64,000 nt of DNA from Phycisphaerae bacterium (GCA_029260035.1 JAJDEA010000130.1:56566-120565), one strand, 5' to 3'. Positions 28,083-37,485 are shown, counted from the first letter of the stretch. Numbers and translations are program-made. The notes: generated from the letters alone by a model not told the origin.

Positions 28083-28885
28083 AACGCACCATCTGTCACG
28101 ACACTTGCAGCAGGCGCGCCCGCCAACCATTGGGCTAAGAAGAAGACTATGCCACCGGCAATGATGGCGGTAAGTACGCTCGCACCCGCAATCTCGGCGA
28201 ATTTTCTTTGTGTTGCATACGAACCTACCGCCGACAGCCCAAGCAACAACCCCAAGGCGATCGCGGGCATCCAAGTTTGAACCGATGATTGAGATAACCA
28301 AACGCTGGGCAGTGCCATCGTCAGCCCCGCGGCTAATGCACCGGCGAAATTAGATAATCCGACTTGCAGCGGGTGCCTCATATGATGCATCGACAAACCC
28401 AACTCTTCCTCCATCATGACCTTGAGAAGCCGATCTTCGTCGGCGGACAAGGTGTCCACTATTTGACTCAAGAGTGGGTCTTGAAATCCTTTCGCAGCGT
28501 ACAGGACACGAACCTCTTCGCATTCGTCGTCAAAATGCTCGCGAATTTCCCGTCGCTCCCGTTCAAGCTCAGCCTCATAGTATTGAATTTGGGTGTGCGT
28601 CGCTCGACCCGTTGTGATACCAACAAGCACAGCAACGCCGACCGACATGACAACGAGTAGATCGCTGCTCAAGGATGGATAACCGAACGCCCAAAGCGCG
28701 ACCCATACTAGCCAAACGACAATCAAAGCATCTCGGGAACTGGCAAGGACAACCCGCCAATCGTCAACAGCACCCGAATTGGCCTCACCGCCAAGAACAC
28801 TCCGGGCGCGCGAACGAGCTTCCTTTATGTGATCGGCAGTGTCACTCATGCCTACGGCAGGGGATGAAACGTGCTCCGAGTTCAT
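28079..28885 (-). CDS. VIT1/CCC1 family iron/manganese transporter
   Basis: 268 residues with five likely membrane helices. Between helices two and three lies a Glu-rich cytoplasmic part (104-128, [19 protein letters not shown]) and an MMEEE motif (157-161). This matches the metal-binding domain of VIT1-type Fe2+/Mn2+ transporters, where Glu residues and an MMxxE motif bind metal. The first helix is divergent from the usual family DGLTTxFG pattern, so this is a distant member. The stop overlaps the start of the P1B-4 ATPase gene as ATGA. Two transporters of the same likely metal on one transcript argue for iron or manganese detoxification at the membrane. Confidence 0.85.
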   Translation of the reverse strand: MNSEHVSSPAVGMSDTADHIKEARSRARSVLGGEANSGAVDDWRVVLASSRDALIVVWLVWVALWAFGYPSLSSDLLVVMSVGVAVLVGITTGRATHTQIQYYEAELERERREIREHFDDECEEVRVLYAAKGFQDPLLSQIVDTLSADEDRLLKVMMEEELGLSMHHMRHPLQVGLSNFAGALAAGLTMALPSVWLSQSSVQTWMPAIALGLLLGLSAVGSYATQRKFAEIAGASVLTAIIAGGIVFFLAQWLAGAPAASVVTDGAL

Positions 28886-28920
28886 GTCAGTTTGATTTGG
28901 CGCAACAAATTAGCCAGCAT

Positions 28921-28944
28921 CCTCTTTCGCCCTTCGGCGAGAGG
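28921..28944 (-). other. Hairpin between the small membrane genes and the VIT gene
   Basis: CCTCTTTCGCC (28921-28931) and GGCGAGAGG (28936-28944) pair with a two-base bulge. There is no T-run on the minus strand. It could mark an internal processing point or weak attenuator in the 81 bases before the VIT start. Confidence 0.3.
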
Positions 28945-28966
28945 TGTTAAGCGTCAGGTAAATGGG

Positions 28967-29194
28967 TCAGACCAGGATGCTAAAGAGCGCCCAAAGCCCA
29001 ACACCAACGCCCAGCATGCCGAGACAAATCGTGACCCACAGAATTAGCGCCGCCATCGGCACGTCACGCATGGAATGGCAGCGAGTCGATTTGTAAACAA
29101 TCGCAACGCTCAGGCAAAGCGGGAACATGAAAAAAAGTCGCTTGCCGGTAACATCGATCGAAGACAGGAAAATGCTTGCCAATAACCAATTCAT
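28967..29194 (-). CDS. Small two-helix membrane protein
   Basis: 75 residues, nearly all membrane: two hydrophobic segments (FMFPLCLSVAIVY and MAALILWVTICLGMLGVGVG) with a short basic, Cys-containing loop between. Unknown family. Its ATG overlaps the stop of the preceding gene as ATGA, which supports it being a true gene despite its size. It may be an accessory subunit of the neighbouring membrane protein. Confidence 0.7.
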   Translation of the reverse strand: MNWLLASIFLSSIDVTGKRLFFMFPLCLSVAIVYKSTRCHSMRDVPMAALILWVTICLGMLGVGVGLWALFSILV

Positions 29195-29640
29195 GGATCA
29201 CTCTGCCCAAGTTTTCGTTTGCGTCCATTCCCCGATGACAAACGTTCAGCACGCGACATCGCATCCAGGATGACAAGAATATTGAGTAAGCCTGCTACGC
29301 CCGTGTAATGCACGGCAATTTCCGCCGATAGCCAATGGGCGAGATAGGGAGGCTTATCTGAAGGGGGAAGAGAATTGATTACACTCCGATGCAAGCCATA
29401 TCCTGCAAGGGTATGCCCCCCCGCCAGAATCTGCGCCATAAACCAAAGTTTCTTGTTCTCCGGGTCAACCGTTGCACCAGCGCCGCCAATAGCCACCCCA
29501 GACCAAAACGTCGCGGCAATCGTCACAAGAATAACGATTCCCCTTTTACGGTCCCCGATCACGATATGGCCAAGACCCGGCAAGAGCCAAGCCAAAAAGC
29601 CGGCTATGCTCACGCGCAGTGCCGTTGGCTTAGACGACAT
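29191..29640 (-). CDS. Conserved membrane protein, DUF6677-like
   Basis: About 149 residues. An N-terminal hydrophobic stretch, FLAWLLPGLGHIVIGDRKRG, resembles the Pro-Gly-x-Gly-x-x-x-x-G helix-turn of TM2-domain and DUF6677-type planctomycete membrane proteins. Three more hydrophobic segments follow, and a basic tail (GNGRKRKLG). Function unknown. The ATG at 29640 is preferred over an earlier in-frame start. It is 25 bases downstream of the FmdB-like gene and overlaps the next small membrane gene by an ATGA junction, so the three are probably cotranscribed. Confidence 0.75.
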   Translation of the reverse strand: MSSKPTALRVSIAGFLAWLLPGLGHIVIGDRKRGIVILVTIAATFWSGVAIGGAGATVDPENKKLWFMAQILAGGHTLAGYGLHRSVINSLPPSDKPPYLAHWLSAEIAVHYTGVAGLLNILVILDAMSRAERLSSGNGRKRKLGQSDP

Positions 29641-29665
29641 AGTCAATATGAAAACTCCAAAGGGT

Positions 29666-29896
29666 CTAAGACATCGAACAAGGCCCGTCAGGGTCGCCGC
29701 ATCGACCACAACCCCCAGCAGACGGAGCGTTTGTCGGCGACGAGCTTCCCTGCCTTGGCGCGAAGACGCTTACGTTTCTTTCGACATCAGTGCTATTGCA
29801 GTCTGGACACGAGACGTTTTTGGACGTCCCGACACGAAGTGAAAGTTCTTCAAACTCACTCCCGCACGAGCCGCAAGAATATTCATATACCGGCAT
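29666..29896 (-). CDS. FmdB/CxxC family zinc-ribbon regulatory protein
   Basis: 76 residues. It opens with MPVYEYSCGSCGSEFEELS and continues with VSCPDCNSTDVERNVSVF, the two CxxC pairs of the FmdB putative regulatory zinc ribbon. A Gly/Ser/Cys-rich tail ends CGRCGDPDGPCSMS, as in many planctomycete and deltaproteobacterial copies. Family members are small cytoplasmic zinc proteins of unproven function; one was first seen beside formamidase genes. ATG at 29896, chosen because MPVYEY is the family N-terminus. It is divergent from the lipoprotein gene at 30017. Confidence 0.88.
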   Translation of the reverse strand: MPVYEYSCGSCGSEFEELSLRVGTSKNVSCPDCNSTDVERNVSVFAPRQGSSSPTNAPSAGGCGRCGDPDGPCSMS

Positions 29897-30016
29897 GACA
29901 GGTTGTTCCCAAGCGACTCCGTATCCAACAACTGACAAGCGGAGTATATGGGCCTACAATGCATCTCGCAACGGGGCGACACATACCCCCAATAAGACGA
30001 ATCCAGAGACACGACC

Positions 30017-30424
30017 ATGTTGCTTCAGCCGCGGATATTTCGCTCATGTACCCTTCAACTAGGAATGGGTACGTTATGCGCCGTGTTACTGTGGTCGGCA
30101 GGCTGCCAGCTCTCCGGGACATGGGTTACCGTCGAGACTTCACCGAAAGACGCTCATTTCCCAATCGAACGAGTCATATTAACCTCGGACGACTTGTACA
30201 CCGCCGTTGTCTCACATCATTCGGAAACGCAAGCGGGAGCCAGGGCCTGGACAGAAACAGAGACCGGAACTTATCAATTGTCCGGCAAGGAGCTTTTGTT
30301 GCAACCCGCCGGAAAGGAGCCTCATCGCTATCGAGCCAAGCGTACGCAGAGTGATACGCTGGTTCTGGAATACTCCAACACCGGAAGCGCCATAACGGCG
30401 ACACTACTTAGAACAGACAAGTAA
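30017..30424 (+). CDS. Small lipoprotein of unknown function
   Basis: 135 residues from the first ATG, or 119 from the ATG at 30065. A signal peptide ends in a clear lipobox, LLWSAGC, at Cys30. The mature part starts QLSGTWVTVETSP and is a single small beta-rich domain resembling the lipocalin-like lipoproteins that begin with G-x-W. It probably sits on the periplasmic face of a membrane. It lies 22 bases before truB, so the two may share a transcript, but no functional link is apparent. Confidence 0.72.
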   Translation: MLLQPRIFRSCTLQLGMGTLCAVLLWSAGCQLSGTWVTVETSPKDAHFPIERVILTSDDLYTAVVSHHSETQAGARAWTETETGTYQLSGKELLLQPAGKEPHRYRAKRTQSDTLVLEYSNTGSAITATLLRTDK

Positions 30425-30446
30425 CCATTGGATCACACGGCAAATC

Positions 30447-31172
30447 GTGGACGGCATAATCAATTTTGACAAACCGCAGGGCATTACGTCGGCCAAAGCG
30501 CTGTATCGTGTCCGCTCGATAACCGGCCAGCGAAAGAGCGGCCATGCCGGAACACTGGACCCGGGAGCGACCGGCGTGTTGGTGCTCTGTATGGGAAAAG
30601 CTACCAAGCTCGTCGAACAACTCATGGATCAGCCCAAGGCTTATCGAACGATCGCCAGGCTGGACATCACCAGCGATAGCTTTGATTCGGATTTCCAAAC
30701 CAGGCCGATTGCCGTTGCATCGCCCCCATCGCCAGAAGACGTCGCGTCTGTCTTGAACTCGTTCGAGGGCAACATTTTGCAACTCCCACCCGTCATTAGT
30801 GCACTCAAGGTGAATGGCGTACCTTCCTACAAGAGGGCTGCGCGCAACGAAGCCGTGACGCTTAGAGAAAGGCCCGTCCGCATTTACTGGACCCAATTGG
30901 TTCGCTACGAATGGCCTGAAATTGAATTCGAGGTGGCTTGCGGGCGAGGCACCTACATTCGGTCGTTGATTCGAGATATTGGCGAGCGACTCAAGACGGG
31001 AGGCTGTCTTACGTCGCTAGTGCGAACCCGCGTAGGCCCGTTTTCAGTGGAAGATGGCTGGTCGTTCGATCGGCTCGAACAGGCTGACTCACCAGCGTCT
31101 TATCTGCTTCCGCTCGAGAAGGCCAAACAAAGGCTTAGCGAGCCGATTATCGTTCCTGAGAAACCGGCATGA
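30447..31172 (+). CDS. truB: tRNA pseudouridine(55) synthase TruB
   Basis: 241 residues with the TruB core. The opening GIINFDKPQGITSAKAL leads to the catalytic GHAGTLDPGATGVL, with the nucleophilic Asp; then YRTIARLDITSDSFD, VISALKVNGVPSYKRAA and CGRGTYIRSLIRDIG. It makes pseudouridine at position 55 in the T loop of tRNAs. It lacks the C-terminal PUA domain of longer TruB proteins, which is normal for the shorter bacterial type. The start is GTG. No infB, rbfA, rpsO or ribF, the frequent neighbours, are next to it. Confidence 0.96.
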   Translation: MDGIINFDKPQGITSAKALYRVRSITGQRKSGHAGTLDPGATGVLVLCMGKATKLVEQLMDQPKAYRTIARLDITSDSFDSDFQTRPIAVASPPSPEDVASVLNSFEGNILQLPPVISALKVNGVPSYKRAARNEAVTLRERPVRIYWTQLVRYEWPEIEFEVACGRGTYIRSLIRDIGERLKTGGCLTSLVRTRVGPFSVEDGWSFDRLEQADSPASYLLPLEKAKQRLSEPIIVPEKPA

Positions 31173-31380
31173 TAACTCGCCCGATCCTGCGGCATGAGGC
31201 GCTGAGGAGCCGTTTGCTATCGACGCTTGATCTTGCGAGCACACGGGACGGAAGTATCATGCCTGCTAAGAGCTTGATGTAAAGACTGTCTCGAAACGAC
31301 GTTTGCATAGGTACCGAAAATGCTATTGTGATAATAGCTCTTCATCCATCTATTTCGCATCCTGTAACAAGGGGAACATT

Positions 31381-32325
31381 ATGAAACGGGCAAAGATTAC
31401 TGTCATCGGGGCAGGCAACGTCGGAGCAAGTTGTGCATTTTGGGCAGCCGCCAAGGAACTGGGTGATGTTGTCTTGATAGACATTCCCGATTTCGCTGAC
31501 AAAACCGCCGGCAAAGCGCTCGATCTCGCACAATGCGGCCCGATCGAACGATTCGACTGCAAAATAACGGGCACGTCCGACTATGACGCAGCTTCCGGCA
31601 GCGACGTCGTTATCGTTACCGCTGGCATACCGCGTAAGCCTGGAATGAGCCGAGATGATCTCATTCAGACCAACGTGAAAATTGTCGGATCGGTTTCGGA
31701 GAAAATCGCCAGCGTCGCACCCGAAGCGGTTTTGATTGTCGTTTCCAATCCGCTCGACGCAATGGTGTACACCGCCTGGAAGAAATCAGGCTTTTCGACC
31801 AAGCGTGTCGTTGGCCAGGCCGGTTGCCTCGATATCGCCAGGTATCGCACTTTCATCGCAATGGAATTAGGCTGCAGTGTCGAGGACATATCAGCGCTTC
31901 TGATGGGCGGCCATGGTGACGACATGGTGCCACTTCCAAGGTACACCTCGGTCTCTGGGATTCCGATCACGCAACTTATTCCCGCCGATCGACTCACTGC
32001 CATCATCGATCGCGCGAAAGTTGGCGGCGGCGAGCTGGTTAAACTGATGGGCACAAGCGCGTACTACGCTCCCGCAGCAGGTTCCGTCCAGATGGCCGAG
32101 GCGATAGTAAAAGACAAGAAACGAATACTGCCATGCGCGGGATACTGCGACAAGGAATACGGCGTTGGAGGGTTCTTCGTCGGGGTTCCGTGTGTCCTGG
32201 GCGCTGACGGCGTTGAGAAAATCATCGAAGTCGAACTTGATGCGAATGAGCGAAAGATGCTTGACACCAGTGTGGAGCATGTAAAGGAACTCGTTGGCGT
32301 TGCGGACGGATTCTTGAATTCTTAG
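31381..32325 (+). CDS. mdh: Malate dehydrogenase (LDH-like type)
   Basis: 314 residues. The Rossmann motif is VIGAGNVGASCAFW, followed by the acidic residue for NAD (VLIDI). Substrate-binding AGIPRKPGMSRDDL comes next, then SNPLDAMVYTAWKKSG and the catalytic GGHGDDMVP. The Arg in PRKPGMSR marks the LDH-like malate dehydrogenase group, not lactate dehydrogenase. It interconverts malate and oxaloacetate in the citric acid cycle. The ATG at 31381 has AAGGGGAACATT just upstream; the frame continues upstream but has no such site. Followed by two fatty acid or hydroxybutyrate genes on the same strand. Confidence 0.95.
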   Translation: MKRAKITVIGAGNVGASCAFWAAAKELGDVVLIDIPDFADKTAGKALDLAQCGPIERFDCKITGTSDYDAASGSDVVIVTAGIPRKPGMSRDDLIQTNVKIVGSVSEKIASVAPEAVLIVVSNPLDAMVYTAWKKSGFSTKRVVGQAGCLDIARYRTFIAMELGCSVEDISALLMGGHGDDMVPLPRYTSVSGIPITQLIPADRLTAIIDRAKVGGGELVKLMGTSAYYAPAAGSVQMAEAIVKDKKRILPCAGYCDKEYGVGGFFVGVPCVLGADGVEKIIEVELDANERKMLDTSVEHVKELVGVADGFLNS

Positions 32326-32420
32326 TGTTTCAAGGCTGAAGAATTGGTTTAATGAACCATGGCGTCGCGGACAATGTGACGTCTTCGCTTGCGGAACATA
32401 CACCCGACCTGTAGGAATTT

Positions 32421-33635
32421 ATGAAAAACATAGCGGTAATCGGCGGCGGAACAATGGGGGCGGGCATTGCCCAGCTCGCTGCTGTACATGGATCGACCGT
32501 CCACCTCGTTGATGTCAATCGAGACGTTCTTGATCGCTCCGTTTTGGAAATCAAGAAACGCGTCGATCGGTTGGTTGAAAAGGGGAAACTCAAAGCCGAG
32601 GATCGTGACACCACGCTTGCACGCATCCACGCGCACGAGTCGATCTCTGAGCTGAGTGATGTTGATTTGGCAATTGAAGCGGTCGTCGAAAACATAGCCG
32701 TCAAACACAAGGTTTTTACAGAGCTTGAAGAAAGCGTCAGCGAGTCAGCTATCCTGGCTACAAACACGTCATCGCTGTCAGTTGGTGCCATAGCCGAGAG
32801 CGTCCGCGTTCGATCGCGAGTCATAGGCATGCACTTCTTCAATCCCGCACCGTTGATGCCGTTGGTTGAGATCATCGCCGGAAATGAAAGCGATGATCGT
32901 GCGATCGACGCCGCCTTCAACATCGCTCAGTCGTGGGGCAAGACCCCCGTTCGCGCACAGGATACGCCGGGCTTCATTGTCAACCGGGTTGCAAGAGGGT
33001 TCTATCTCGAAGCGCTTCGGCTCCTCGGAGAAGGAGTCGCGGGTATCGACGAAATCGATAGCGTGATGCGAAATGCGGCGGGCTTTCGGATGGGGCCTTT
33101 TCAACTCATGGATTTGGTTGGATTGGACGTAAACCTGGCGGTAAGCACGTCAGTATGGACGCAGATGGACAAGCACGTTCGATTTACGCCGCATGAGATT
33201 CAGAAAAACCTCGTAGCAGAGGGGCATCTGGGCCGGAAAACCGGACAGGGATTTTATCTTTACGACCGGGAGTCGCCCATCCCTGCTTACCAACCAGAAC
33301 GCAAGAGCTTCGAGCTATCGCCGCTCACGAACGACGCTATGTTGGCATTTTGCAGCCGTCTGGGAGATGGCGACATCGGAAGCACGGAACAATACATCGT
33401 CAGCCGTATTCTCGCCGCTATTATCAACGAAGCGGGCTCGGCGTTTTCGGCGGGCGTCGCAAGTTCGGATGATATCGACTTGGCGATGATTAAGGGCACC
33501 AACTACCCCAAAGGCCCTCTCGCATGGGCGGATGAAATCGGTCATCGCACGGTTCGAGGCCTACTGAAAGCGTTGAACGAAGCCGTCGGCGACAACCGTT
33601 ATGCGCCCGCGCCGGTGTTTGCGGAGGCTTCTTAA
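32421..33635 (+). CDS. 3-hydroxyacyl-CoA dehydrogenase (3-hydroxybutyryl-CoA type)
   Basis: 404 residues: NAD-binding domain with VIGGGTMGAGIAQLA, ATNTSSLSV, and GMHFFNPAPLMPLVEII with the catalytic His; then two copies of the C-terminal 3HCDH domain (about 185-285 and 310-395, joined by KTGQGFYLYD), as in PaaH-like proteins. Reversibly oxidises 3-hydroxyacyl-CoA to 3-oxoacyl-CoA. The thiolase gene follows 20 bases later, so the pair should act in sequence on beta-oxidation or acetoacetyl-CoA metabolism. No enoyl-CoA hydratase or acyl-CoA dehydrogenase is beside them. Confidence 0.93.
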   Translation: MKNIAVIGGGTMGAGIAQLAAVHGSTVHLVDVNRDVLDRSVLEIKKRVDRLVEKGKLKAEDRDTTLARIHAHESISELSDVDLAIEAVVENIAVKHKVFTELEESVSESAILATNTSSLSVGAIAESVRVRSRVIGMHFFNPAPLMPLVEIIAGNESDDRAIDAAFNIAQSWGKTPVRAQDTPGFIVNRVARGFYLEALRLLGEGVAGIDEIDSVMRNAAGFRMGPFQLMDLVGLDVNLAVSTSVWTQMDKHVRFTPHEIQKNLVAEGHLGRKTGQGFYLYDRESPIPAYQPERKSFELSPLTNDAMLAFCSRLGDGDIGSTEQYIVSRILAAIINEAGSAFSAGVASSDDIDLAMIKGTNYPKGPLAWADEIGHRTVRGLLKALNEAVGDNRYAPAPVFAEAS

Positions 33636-33655
33636 AAAAACAATCGAGCAGGAAA

Positions 33656-34870
33656 ATGACCATGCGACGAGCAGTAGTGATAGATGCAGTAAGGACTCCG
33701 GTAGGAAGATATGGCGGGGGTCTTAGCAGCGTAAGGCCGGACGACTTGGCTGCGATCGTCATTCGTGCGTTAGTCGAGCGAACGGGCATCGATCCTACGA
33801 AAATCGACGACGTCTATTTCGGCGATGCGAATCAGGCGGGCGAAAGCAATCGAAACGTCGCACGCATGGCCTCTCTGCTTGCGTGTTTGCCCGAGTCGGT
33901 TCCGGGTTCCACGATCAACAGGCTCTGCGCTTCCAGCCTGGATGCTATCAACATCGCAGCTCGCATGATCGAGGCCAACCACGGCGACATCATGATCGCG
34001 GGCGGTGTCGAAAGCATGTCACGAGCACCTTTTGTGCTGGCCAAGTCGACATCGGCGTTTGGCCGAAACGCGGAAGCTTACGACACAACCATAGGCTGGC
34101 GGTTTACGAATCCAAAGCTAGCCGAGATGTATCACCCTTTTTCCATGGGCGAAACCGCCGAAAACGTCGCCCAAAAACACAAACTCAGCCGAGAAGAGCA
34201 GGATCAGTTTGCCTATAACTCGCAGATAAAATGCAAGAGCGCGATGGAGTCTGGCCGATTTGAAAACGAAATAATTCCAGTCGAAATCCCGCAGCGAAAA
34301 GGCGATCCCATTATCGTATCAACAGATGAATATCCTCGGGGCGATACGACACTGGAAAAGCTGGCCAAACTCAGACCCGCGTTCGCCAAAGAGGGAACCG
34401 TCACCGCTGGAAACTCGTCGGGCATTAACGACGGATCAGCGGCGCTATTGATAGCCGAAGAGGAAACCGCTCGAAAGCTGGGCTTGCCGATTCTTGCCGC
34501 GGTCGGATGCTCCGCTACGGCAGGTGTTGATCCTGCTTGCATGGGGCTTGGGCCGATACCTGCAACGCGCAAGGCGCTCGATCGCGCAGGATGGAAGATG
34601 AGCCAATTGGATGTCATCGAACTCAACGAAGCCTTCGCCGCTCAGTCTATCCCGTGCATTCGCGAGTTAGAGCTGGATGCCTCCCGCGTAAACCCAAACG
34701 GCGGAGCTATCGCTCTCGGCCACCCGCTTGGCTGCAGCGGTGCGCGAATCGCCACCACGTTGCTCCATGAAATGAAACGCCGGGACGCAAAGCGAGGCCT
34801 TGCTACCATGTGCGTCGGCGTGGGGCAGGGCGTCGCAACATTGTTCGAACGCCTCGACCATGCAAATTGA
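33656..34870 (+). CDS. Thiolase, acetyl-CoA acetyltransferase / 3-oxoadipyl-CoA type
   Basis: 404 residues, full thiolase length. Catalytic Cys in [12 protein letters not shown] (about residue 90), catalytic His in [17 protein letters not shown], second Cys in MCVGVGQG near the end. The text around [18 protein letters not shown] is closest in style to PcaF/PaaJ thiolases, but the family does not separate these from acetoacetyl-CoA thiolases by eye. Cytoplasmic. Start ATG at 33656 with AGGAAA upstream; an ATG two codons later is equally placed. The 3' end overlaps the next gene by 11 bases. Confidence 0.93.
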   Translation: MTMRRAVVIDAVRTPVGRYGGGLSSVRPDDLAAIVIRALVERTGIDPTKIDDVYFGDANQAGESNRNVARMASLLACLPESVPGSTINRLCASSLDAINIAARMIEANHGDIMIAGGVESMSRAPFVLAKSTSAFGRNAEAYDTTIGWRFTNPKLAEMYHPFSMGETAENVAQKHKLSREEQDQFAYNSQIKCKSAMESGRFENEIIPVEIPQRKGDPIIVSTDEYPRGDTTLEKLAKLRPAFAKEGTVTAGNSSGINDGSAALLIAEEETARKLGLPILAAVGCSATAGVDPACMGLGPIPATRKALDRAGWKMSQLDVIELNEAFAAQSIPCIRELELDASRVNPNGGAIALGHPLGCSGARIATTLLHEMKRRDAKRGLATMCVGVGQGVATLFERLDHAN

Positions 34871-35240
34871 ATGCCCAAAATGCGGGTCTTCTGAACATCA
34901 CCGTGTCATATGGGACAGGAAGATTCTCTTTGTCATAATCGGCAATACGCTATTGTGGCTGTTTGTCATTGTTACGTTTGATTATCTTGGCGGAGGTGGC
35001 GAAGAGGCTGAGGGGTGGTCGTTCAGACGCAAATGTCACCAATGCGGTTGCAAGTTCACTGAGCCAAGACCAAGAAGACCCAATTTCGACGAGTGCGCCA
35101 ACTGCGACTATAACCTGACCGGCAATGTCTCAGGACGGTGCAGCGAATGCGGCTGGAAGCTTCCACGGCGCTATCGCGCACACCGCCGACGCGCCGTCAA
35201 GCGGGAGCGTAAGCAGGCTCGTAAGCCGAAGATTGATTGA
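34860..35240 (+). CDS. Membrane protein with double zinc ribbon, planctomycete type
   Basis: 126 residues: N-terminal [10 protein letters not shown] ribbon knuckle, one hydrophobic segment ([22 protein letters not shown]), a pair C-x2-C-x-C (CHQCGCKF), then [20 protein letters not shown] and a basic tail ([20 protein letters not shown]). The second ribbon is nearly identical to that of the protein at 6689-7276, at the DNA level too. The ATG at 34860 lies in the 3' end of the thiolase gene, overlapping 11 bases. Function unknown; the basic tail could touch nucleic acid or lipid head groups. Confidence 0.72.
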   Translation: MQIECPKCGSSEHHRVIWDRKILFVIIGNTLLWLFVIVTFDYLGGGGEEAEGWSFRRKCHQCGCKFTEPRPRRPNFDECANCDYNLTGNVSGRCSECGWKLPRRYRAHRRRAVKRERKQARKPKID

Positions 35241-35262
35241 TCACCGCACAGAATAAGCCAAG

Positions 35263-37056
35263 ATGCCGTCAAAAAAAGTCATCCGAATTCTTCTTGCACT
35301 TGTTGCGATTCTGTTTGTCACGCAATCCCTGGTTGGCATCACCTGGGGTCTGCCGACACGAGCTATCGACCGATTTCTATTCGGCGACGGCCCCGTTTGG
35401 ACCGGCGAAAAAATCCTCGCGCTCGCGCGGGCAGAGGATAAGTTTTCCAAAAATCAGGGCGCGGATGTTGATGCGGACCCGCTTCAACATTCTCGCGACC
35501 AAGGCGTCTCGCTTACGGATTCAGACGAAGATATCGCCAAAATCTACCTTCGCTATCGACTCTACACCTATCAGCCTGACGAGATGATTACCATGATGGC
35601 GCTGCGGTCGATGTCACCCGGCAAGCTCGATTTCGACCCGCGACTTTACCAATACGGCGGCCTATTCATTTACCCCGTAGGTGCGGCTATTCAACTCGCA
35701 GGATGGCTGGGATTCATCGACGTGCGAAGCGACGTGGTCTATTACCTCGATCATCCGGAAGAGTTCGGGAAATTCTACGTCGTCGCGCGAGCTTACTCAG
35801 CTGCGTGGGGGCTGCTCGGCGTGTTCGTCGTCTTCGCCCTGGCGCGAAAGATAGCTGGCGCATGGCCTGCAATTCTCGCGAGTTTCCTCTTTGCCGTTCT
35901 ACCCGTTGTCGTATGTATGGCACATGAAGGTAAACCTCACCTTCCCGGAGCGGTGCTTATGCTGCTGGCGGTCCTCTTCGCCATGCGACACGCCCAGCGC
36001 GATCCAGCCAATCCGCAATCCGACGAAAGAACGATTGGCGACGAGGCAACATCTCGAAGTAACGATTTTTGGTTCATGTGTATAAGCTGTGGAGCAGCCT
36101 TGGGCATGGTCCTGTCATCCTGGCCGATTTTCATCGTCATTCCGCTAACGGCTTGGCTCACTCGACCCTCGATGGCCAGCTTTCTGCGAAGCACGATCGC
36201 AGGTTCTATGTTTGCCGTCGGTGTTTATCTGGCGACAAATCCTTATATCCTCATCAATGCACTAACCAATCGCGACGTCTTGAGAAGTAATTTCGGAAAC
36301 TCGCTGGCTATGTATCAGATTTCTCGATTGGGCGAAGGGTTCATTCGAGTGATCGAATTGACGACCGAGGGTGCGACGCTCCCGGTCTTGCTTCTGGGAA
36401 CCGTCTCAGCTCTTTTCGCTTTCAGGAATCGCGTTGCGCTAATCCTCTTTATACCTGCAGTCGTATTCTTCCTACAATTTGTTTTCATTGGTGCCGGCAA
36501 ACCAGCCGAGTATGGAAGATTCGGAATTTTTACGAACACGGCTCTTTGCATTGGCGCTTCGTGCCTGATCGCACACCCGCGATTGCGAGTTCCGCTACTA
36601 GCCCGCTGCACCCTAGGCGGAATCTTGCTCGTCTGTGTCGGCGCCTTCGGGTTCCGCTATGTAGCCAACTTCCACGCAGACAGCTCAGGGCAAGGAACGC
36701 GAATGCGCATCGCCCAAGCGATTGGTGAATCAATCGCAGATACGTCGCCGCGCATGTCGATCTCAGTACGCGCGGAACCAGCCCCCTATTCGCTACCGCC
36801 GTTGGATTTTCAACACGTAAACGTCTTGCTTGCTCCCCACGCAATGAACCCAGTCAATGTCGAGCAGTCCGAGGATGGAGCTCGGTTCCACATTCGTTCG
36901 GTGGACCGCACTCGCGATGAAGATGTTGATACACCGATCGAATTAAGCCCGTCGCGACAAACGCCAATCAGCTGGGCGAACAAGCCTTTTGTGGTCAGCG
37001 TCGAAAACGTGCGACCTGCAAAGGCTGCGGGGGCAAGTAAATCGCAGCACGATTGA
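35263..37056 (+). CDS. GT39-like membrane glycosyltransferase
   Basis: 597 residues with about eleven membrane helices. After the first helix comes a large loop with acidic residues (LYTYQPDEMITMMALRSM), the usual Asp-Glu substrate site of PMT/GT39-type GT-C enzymes that take sugar from polyprenyl phosphate at the outer face of the inner membrane. Another conserved-looking feature is VCMAHEGKPHLPGAVLM. A soluble C-terminal part of about 120 residues follows the last helix. The acceptor is unknown. It could use the product of the polyprenyl-phosphate sugar transferase at 7761-8540. ATG start 22 bases after the zinc-ribbon gene. Confidence 0.75.
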   Translation: MPSKKVIRILLALVAILFVTQSLVGITWGLPTRAIDRFLFGDGPVWTGEKILALARAEDKFSKNQGADVDADPLQHSRDQGVSLTDSDEDIAKIYLRYRLYTYQPDEMITMMALRSMSPGKLDFDPRLYQYGGLFIYPVGAAIQLAGWLGFIDVRSDVVYYLDHPEEFGKFYVVARAYSAAWGLLGVFVVFALARKIAGAWPAILASFLFAVLPVVVCMAHEGKPHLPGAVLMLLAVLFAMRHAQRDPANPQSDERTIGDEATSRSNDFWFMCISCGAALGMVLSSWPIFIVIPLTAWLTRPSMASFLRSTIAGSMFAVGVYLATNPYILINALTNRDVLRSNFGNSLAMYQISRLGEGFIRVIELTTEGATLPVLLLGTVSALFAFRNRVALILFIPAVVFFLQFVFIGAGKPAEYGRFGIFTNTALCIGASCLIAHPRLRVPLLARCTLGGILLVCVGAFGFRYVANFHADSSGQGTRMRIAQAIGESIADTSPRMSISVRAEPAPYSLPPLDFQHVNVLLAPHAMNPVNVEQSEDGARFHIRSVDRTRDEDVDTPIELSPSRQTPISWANKPFVVSVENVRPAKAAGASKSQHD

Positions 37057-37131
37057 CGCAAACGCATGTGGCAATTAGGCTACACACGGCCGGAATAATC
37101 ACAATGTGGAAGGTGTAGGAGCGAGTAATCT

Positions 37132-37485
37132 ATGGCGAATCCGCTTTGCCATTTTGAATTGATGACAGGCGATCCGGAAAAGTGTAGAGCTTTTTACGGA
37201 GCCGTCTTTGATTGGCAGTTTGACGATAAGACAATGCCTGGCTATTCGCTCGTGGATACCGGAACCGAGCCGATTGGCGGGGTCTTTAAGAAACCCGAAA
37301 GCTCACTCCCACCCTGTGCCAATATCTACTTTCAGGTGAGCGATATTGAAGATTCGCTAAAACGTGCGACGGATCATGGTGCGACGGTTTTAGTTCAAAA
37401 GACCAAGATCCCAGGCGTCGGCCATTTTGCCATGTTCACTGACCCGGAAGGTATCGTCATTGGCCTAATGCAGTCGAACGCATAA
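37132..37485 (+). CDS. VOC superfamily (glyoxalase-like) protein
   Basis: 117 residues, one VOC domain built from two beta-alpha-beta-beta-beta units. It opens PLCHFELMTGDPEKCRAFYGAVFDWQF and closes GHFAMFTDPEGIVIGLMQ, with His and Glu at metal-ligand positions. Proteins of this subgroup are small cytoplasmic dimers; the reaction cannot be inferred. ATG start preceded by AGGAGCGAG. It stands alone between the membrane glycosyltransferase and a region with little coding. Confidence 0.88.
   Translation: MANPLCHFELMTGDPEKCRAFYGAVFDWQFDDKTMPGYSLVDTGTEPIGGVFKKPESSLPPCANIYFQVSDIEDSLKRATDHGATVLVQKTKIPGVGHFAMFTDPEGIVIGLMQSNA

Noticed and set aside
26079..28301. Longer start for the P-type ATPase, 73 residues upstream
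   Set aside because: The extra residues are Cys/Arg-rich, lie within the VIT gene in another frame, and the ATGA junction gives a better start at 28082.
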